Assembly (NCBI GenBank): GCA_900708905.1 | Contig: CAADRB010000026.1 | Location: 1,380,551 to 1,444,550, forward strand | From: Hymenolepis diminuta | Lineage: Eukaryota; Platyhelminthes; Cestoda; Cyclophyllidea; Hymenolepididae | Length of the DNA stretch: 64,000 nucleotides | Direction of reading: 5' to 3' | In this document: piece by piece, positions 59,393 through 64,000 of the stretch | Numbering within the stretch: the first letter of the stretch is position 1 | Layout of the letters: each line of letters opens with the position of its first letter | The notes under the pieces: model-generated | What the model was told of the DNA's origin: nothing | What the model saw: only the letters and a program-made list of their open reading frames with translations | The model's database searches: none | Made by a program: the position numbers and the translations under genes

Positions 59393-61793
59393 TCAACATT
59401 CATCATCTTCGTCACGATTAGCGAAAGAATTAGACACCTCAGTAGGATGGGACTCACTCAGTGAGGACAAGGAGTTTATACTACTGATAAACCCCTGGGA
59501 AACATTCACATTCTCCTCCTCAACATTATAAGAAGTAGTATCCTCAGATTCTTCTTTGTCGTCTTCTTCCTCTTCACCAGGAGTTTTCGTCTCATGACTG
59601 ACCTCCGTCGTCTCTTCTTCACCATATTCCTCGTCGAGATACGACTCTTCTTCGTGATGTTCCGCAGAATCAGATGTGCTAAGGGCCATCGAACCTCTCC
59701 ATCGTGACCAGCAAGCAGGGGAATTGTCCTCTGTTAACGACGTTTCTTCCGGTGCCGTCTTTTCCGGTGATAATTTGACCATTTTCGCCGGAGAACAAAC
59801 ATCCTCAACATTTCCGGCAATTTGTGGGGGATTGAGAGAGAGACGTTTATCTGTTGACAGCACTGGGCTAGGTCTAGGAGACGGAGAATCTGGAATAAGC
59901 ACAAATTCCTCTCCACGAGTTGGAAGCATCGTCCTTCTCGGACGGAAATTCACCGGAAAACTTGTTTGTGCCTACAAACAGAAAAAAAAACGAAATTCGC
60001 CAAAATTAAGCAATCTAATGCGGGGACACAGGTTCAAACAGAGCTTTCATTACCAACCAGTTCACGGATCTAGTTACAACCACGCACAGAAAGAGGAAGC
60101 AGATCAAGTACTGTTAGACACTTGACGGAAAAAGGATAGGCCTCTTACCTGTTCTATGCCCATTACAGTTCGACGTCGAGCCGTTCTCTTGGGCCTTGCA
60201 CGAATAGTATCGCTGGTTAAAGGATCTTTAGGTGCCATAGATGGTTTTCGGTGAAAAACAGATGCAATTTCAGTTTCGGGTTTCACAGGGGAAGATTCAT
60301 TGCTTGGAACCTCGAGAATTGGTTTACTACGACTAGAGAATTGAGATATCCTTGACCTAGAAGGTTGAGTGTATCGTCGACCAGTGATGCGATTTACATG
60401 ATGATGTGGTGGGGGATTGAAATCAACGTCCACGGATAAGGCACTTGTACACGCTTTGGGGGGATCAGATGAGTTAATATTGATTATTTCTGGGGATTCC
60501 TGAGAGAGTGGAATATATGTGTGAGTTGGGACGCTGTGTTGCATCATAGGTCGCAAGGAATGTCGAGCATTAATGTATGGACGAGATGAGCAATTTCTAC
60601 TAGGATCAAATAAACTACTCCTCGTTTGACGCTGGCTGGAATTACCAGTAATAGACAGAGATGTAGACGGTTGTGAGAATACCGAGTCCTGCTTCCGGAA
60701 ATCAGGACATGCCGCAGTAGGAGTAACTTTGAAGAAGGGCATGTTAAGAGCATCACGGGCTAATATTCTCTTCTTTGAATCGAAGGTGAGCATTTTCTGA
60801 AAGAGAAAAAGATATTAGTTAAAAGGGATGTTATCTAAACAACAGAAAAATAAACAAAAAATAGTTACATCAATAAGGTCGAGAGCAGCTTGGTCGTTAG
60901 TTTTCACCTTTGAGCGCAAAATATTGTGTCGACCAAGTCGCGTAAAACTTTCTCTTTTAACGTACGATAAAGCTGGCCATTCGCAATCGTCAGGAAAGCC
61001 CAGGGTGCTAATAAAAATATATAAGGCAACCAAAGGGAACATACTTGAAGATCTTCTGGAGAACAAGCATTTCAGTCTTGGCATTAAAGAGAGGCGCTAA
61101 ATTGAAAAGCTCAGCAATTATGCACCCGGCAGCCCAAATATCACAAGCAGATAGATACTCGGAGAGAATTAGAAGTTCCGGCGATCGATACCAGAGAGTT
61201 ACAACCACAGGAGTTAGGGGAGTATCCCATCCGAGAACCCGTGAGAGACCGAAATCAGTGATCTTCAGATTTCTGCCCGCTTGATCGATTAGAATATTTG
61301 CCGGCTTGAGATCACGATGAATGATTCGATGAGAGTGCAGACAATCTATTCCCTTCAGTAATTGTGCGGATAGTTCCCTAATGTTATTCAAGGTAAGGCC
61401 TTGGTCTTTAGGAACTGATTCAAGAAAATGGGCCAAATCCCAATGGATATACTCAAATACAATATAAAAGACGGTTTCTTCGCATCTTCGGCTTAAAGTA
61501 ACATCAAGCATACTAAAGGGCAATTAAGGGACTGAAAAGACTTACGTGACTAAAAAGGGACTGTTCACAGCTTGCATTTTCTTGAGCACGGTTAGCTCTC
61601 GAAGTGTGCTCAGTGGAATTCCTTGGTCGTTTAAGGGAATTGTTATTTCTTTAATTGCAACAGTCATGTTATCCGGAGCTATGCCCTTATATACCCGGCC
61701 ATAAGCACCAGAGCCCAAAAGTTCAGTTAGTTTATACTTATTTTCATCGGAAAAACTAACGGACGGCTTTCCGTTTACCGGGTTCAGAGGCAT
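59393..61793 (-). CDS. CDK4/6-like cyclin-dependent kinase with long C-terminal extension
   Basis: A serine/threonine kinase of the cyclin-dependent group, most like CDK4/6, which with D-type cyclins acts on Rb proteins in G1. Exons 61793-61546, 61512-61045, 61007-60869, 60796-60149 and 59971-59393 join in frame to 693 aa. The kinase domain covers residues 20 to about 307: glycine loop GSGAYGRVYKG (27-37), K48, cyclin-binding helix PLSTLRE (60-66; CDK6 has PLSTIRE), HRDLKPAN with D150, DFG at 169-171, and T-loop LTPVVVTLWYRSPE with T188. Residues 308-693 are an extra tail, Ser/Pro/Arg-rich and then acidic; CDK4 and CDK6 are only about 300-326 aa in total. The first two introns are 33 and 37 bp. 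The ATG used is 17 bases behind a TTTTTAG, and the frame is open back to that AG, so an upstream coding exon cannot be excluded. CDK10/11 types are less likely because of PLSTLRE. Confidence 0.85.
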
Positions 61794-63555
61794 GACTCCA
61801 GACACAGTTACTAAAAATTGAACGATAGCATTAAGTCAGTAGACTAAATTAACCTAAACTATTGTATTATTAAAAATGATTACCTAATAGTTCGTTGTAA
61901 TGAAAAACAGAGAAATCAAACATACCTAACCGATAATTTTATATACGTATATATTCGATAGTATCTTATAGGAACCTATAAAGGTCAGACTGGACCCCAA
62001 CTAGCAATCAACGAGCCCAACGACCTTAGGTTAAATATTTGCAAGTGACCTATCGCACAGGGTAAATTAAAACACGGTTGAGCTTATCGAACCTTTTCAC
62101 ATTAAATATAACCAAAACGCCATGTTTTTATTACATTTATAAATTCATTATTTTTAATAAACTTTTATCGGGAAATTTTATGAACTTTATGACTTTATTG
62201 TCATTAATATTGTTATCATTAAAATTATCTTTCTATGGAAAATTTCATTTCCTAATTCTCATTAAATCAGTTGTATCGGTCGTTTAGTCAGTGTTTAAGA
62301 GTACGTAAAATGTAATCTAAATAGAGCATAAATTTAACCGCTTAGAAGACAAATTTCGTCAACTTCTATCTTTTGGCGTCTCTAAAATTATATAATTGAG
62401 GGAAATACCACTAACCAATCTTTTGTGCTCAATCTATTCGGCTTTACCATTTCTTCTGCAATCAGATGAGAGTGTATATTCTCAGTAATATGAAGACAAT
62501 ATTAATCAACCTTGATTCTTGAAAATAGAAAATCTACTACAATTCTCTCCCAATTACTTTACGTTATATATAAGAAAATAATATATTCCCCATATAATTC
62601 CCCAAATTATTCTTTTTATTTCGAACTGATTTACCAAAACATTTCGATTAGGGTGTGAAAATATTAATCTTGCTATCAAGATGATTTGTGCCCCATGTTT
62701 TGACACTGTGGATTTGGTTAGATTATAGAGGATCATAGGGAATCTTAGTGTGGATTAACTCCCTACGGGGAGGAGTAGACCATATTGCTTTGAAAGTTAA
62801 ATTCTAATCGAACGCTCTCAATATTCCCAAGAGAAAAATTTACTGGTACAGATGAGTTTAAATTGCAAACAGAGCTTTAAAGAAAACTTTTTTCCAGACA
62901 AAAATCACTTAATTCAAATTTCTTATTCCCTCAGTAAAAATAGTTTTGAATATCATGCAACCCATGTCCAGATTATTACTTTGATTCGACGTTTTCTACT
63001 GTAAACTAAAACGTCAAAACAATTTTAATATTTGCTTAACTCATGTGTGTTTTTTCCAGTTAAATAATGTGTTTAATTTCGGTTTCACATCAACAGAACT
63101 TAAAATAAACTTAACAATTGAAGTATACTTATACTTCATGTTCATTAAAGGTAAATTTTTTAATAACTGGATCGTTAAATGCTGAAAAATATTATTTTAT
63201 TAGCTGCGTTAAATTAAAAGGCAATAAAATTTGTGGTTAAAATTACTTTTTCAAGAATCTTTACTTTTTCTGTCTTATTATATATAGAAGGAAAGTACCA
63301 CGAAAAAAATTAGAAAGTAGAGCAAATATTTTGCAGTTTTGTTTAAACAATCCGAATGCTCTAGAGCCATCATTTCATTTGATAATAGTTTTTTATGATT
63401 CTTTCTTTGTACTTGTAGAAACAGAGTTGTAGATTTTGTTTGAAAGATGACTTTCACATATTTCTTAAAAAATATTTCTTAATTCCAATTTCTGTATATT
63501 CTTCAGTGCTAGTCTTTGTTCAGCTTTTGTCTTATTCTTATACGGGTATCTTTGC
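61794..63555. other. Upstream region of the kinase gene
   Basis: This should hold the kinase promoter and any non-coding first exon. It is AT-rich, with no CpG patch or clear TATA box at a defined position. I see no gene or repeat between 62.0 and 63.5 kb. Confidence 0.45.
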
Positions 63556-64000
63556 TATAACGTAACCAACTAGGAGTTCGGATAGTAATCTAGCAGAGCC
63601 AACAATCTAGGAAACTCGGTGATATATCAACTTAACACAGAAGCCAATAACCCACGGCAGATAAGAAGGCACGTTATAGTCAACATGCGTGTATTCACGA
63701 AACTCACATTCAATCGGTATCGGCTTAAACAAATACGAATAATTATCAGGTGTCCTTTATCGGTGGGGAAATAAAGAAAGAAAATACATTTATGTTCATA
63801 GAAGAAATATTGGGAGCGGGGGAAAATAATTATCATTTCTTCTAACATCTCCCTTCTTAGGCAAATCACTCGTAGGTCTTCGAAGACGGATCGATCTGGA
63901 GACGCAAAGGTTTCCATCTTGTTCGAGCTGTACGCGATGGAACCGAAACCTGATCTATAATCTGAGATCTAGGTGGAATAACATGAGTAAGATTAAACGT
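63556..64000 (-). mobile_element. 3' end of a Ty3/gypsy-like LTR retrotransposon (cut by the window edge)
   Basis: On the minus strand, an open frame enters from the window edge and ends at 63866. Its last part is basic and Pro-rich (VPSRTARTRWKPLRL), like the C-terminal end of gypsy-type pol. Eight bases later comes a purine tract AAGAAGGGAGA (63858-63848) directly followed by TGTTAGAAG (from 63847). That order is the polypurine tract and the first bases of a 3' LTR. I place the LTR at about 63847-63556 (around 290 bp), though its far end is a guess. The body of the element would lie beyond the right edge. The family assignment rests on layout and composition, since no integrase or RT motif is inside the window. 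Confidence 0.55.

Noticed and set aside
59035..59421. Plus-strand open frame of 128 codons
   Set aside because: It begins within a tRNA-like repeat head and runs antisense into the kinase last exon; no family resemblance and no splice support.
59676..60125. Plus-strand open frame of 149 codons
   Set aside because: Antisense to the kinase tail exon and the adjacent intron.
1..64000. CRISPR array, bacterial operon or prophage
   Set aside because: No regularly spaced direct repeats, no ribosome-binding-site-led gene runs; all clear genes are intron-containing animal genes.

Overview
The window is nuclear DNA from an invertebrate animal. It is AT-rich. Five protein genes can be read, and all are split by introns. 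A two-bromodomain TAF1, a FET-family RNA-binding protein, MEAF6, the Pol III subunit RPC9 and a CDK4/6-like kinase together mean a metazoan. Very short introns (about 33-38 bp) lie beside kilobase introns, several start codons sit directly behind a 3' splice-site-like AG, and there are tRNA-derived short repeats, decayed mariner-type elements and a Ty3/gypsy-like end. This combination suggests a flatworm, probably parasitic. The flatworm assignment is inference; metazoan is firm.

Layout: 1-19.3 kb holds no gene I can recognise. It contains a dead mariner copy (4.4-5.5 kb), one unidentified coding-like patch (7.7-8.4 kb) and scattered repeats. TAF1 fills 19.5-42.8 kb on the minus strand in 18 exons, about 2,280 aa, with repeats in its introns. 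MEAF6 starts 2.1 kb away on the plus strand (44.9-45.5 kb). It converges on a FET-family gene on the minus strand (46.7-48.9 kb), which is divergent from RPC9/CRCP on the plus strand (50.1-50.6 kb). After a repeat-rich gap with a second decayed transposase (55.4-56.5 kb) comes a CDK4/6-like kinase on the minus strand (59.4-61.8 kb) with an unusually long C-terminal extension. The right edge holds the 3' end of an LTR retrotransposon.

Four of the five genes act in transcription or chromatin: TAF1 in TFIID, MEAF6 in MYST acetyltransferase complexes, the FET protein with Pol II RNA, and RPC9 in Pol III. The fifth is a G1-type cell-cycle kinase. Nothing suggests an operon; each gene has its own plausible promoter region. 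Exon joins were worked out by hand from reading frame, splice signals and family similarity, and no transcript evidence was available. No new multi-gene system was found. The most interesting points are the kinase tail, a 23- or 35-bp intron in the FET gene, a conserved PY-type C-terminus, a GC-AG intron, possible trans-splice acceptors and several uncharacterised repeat families.
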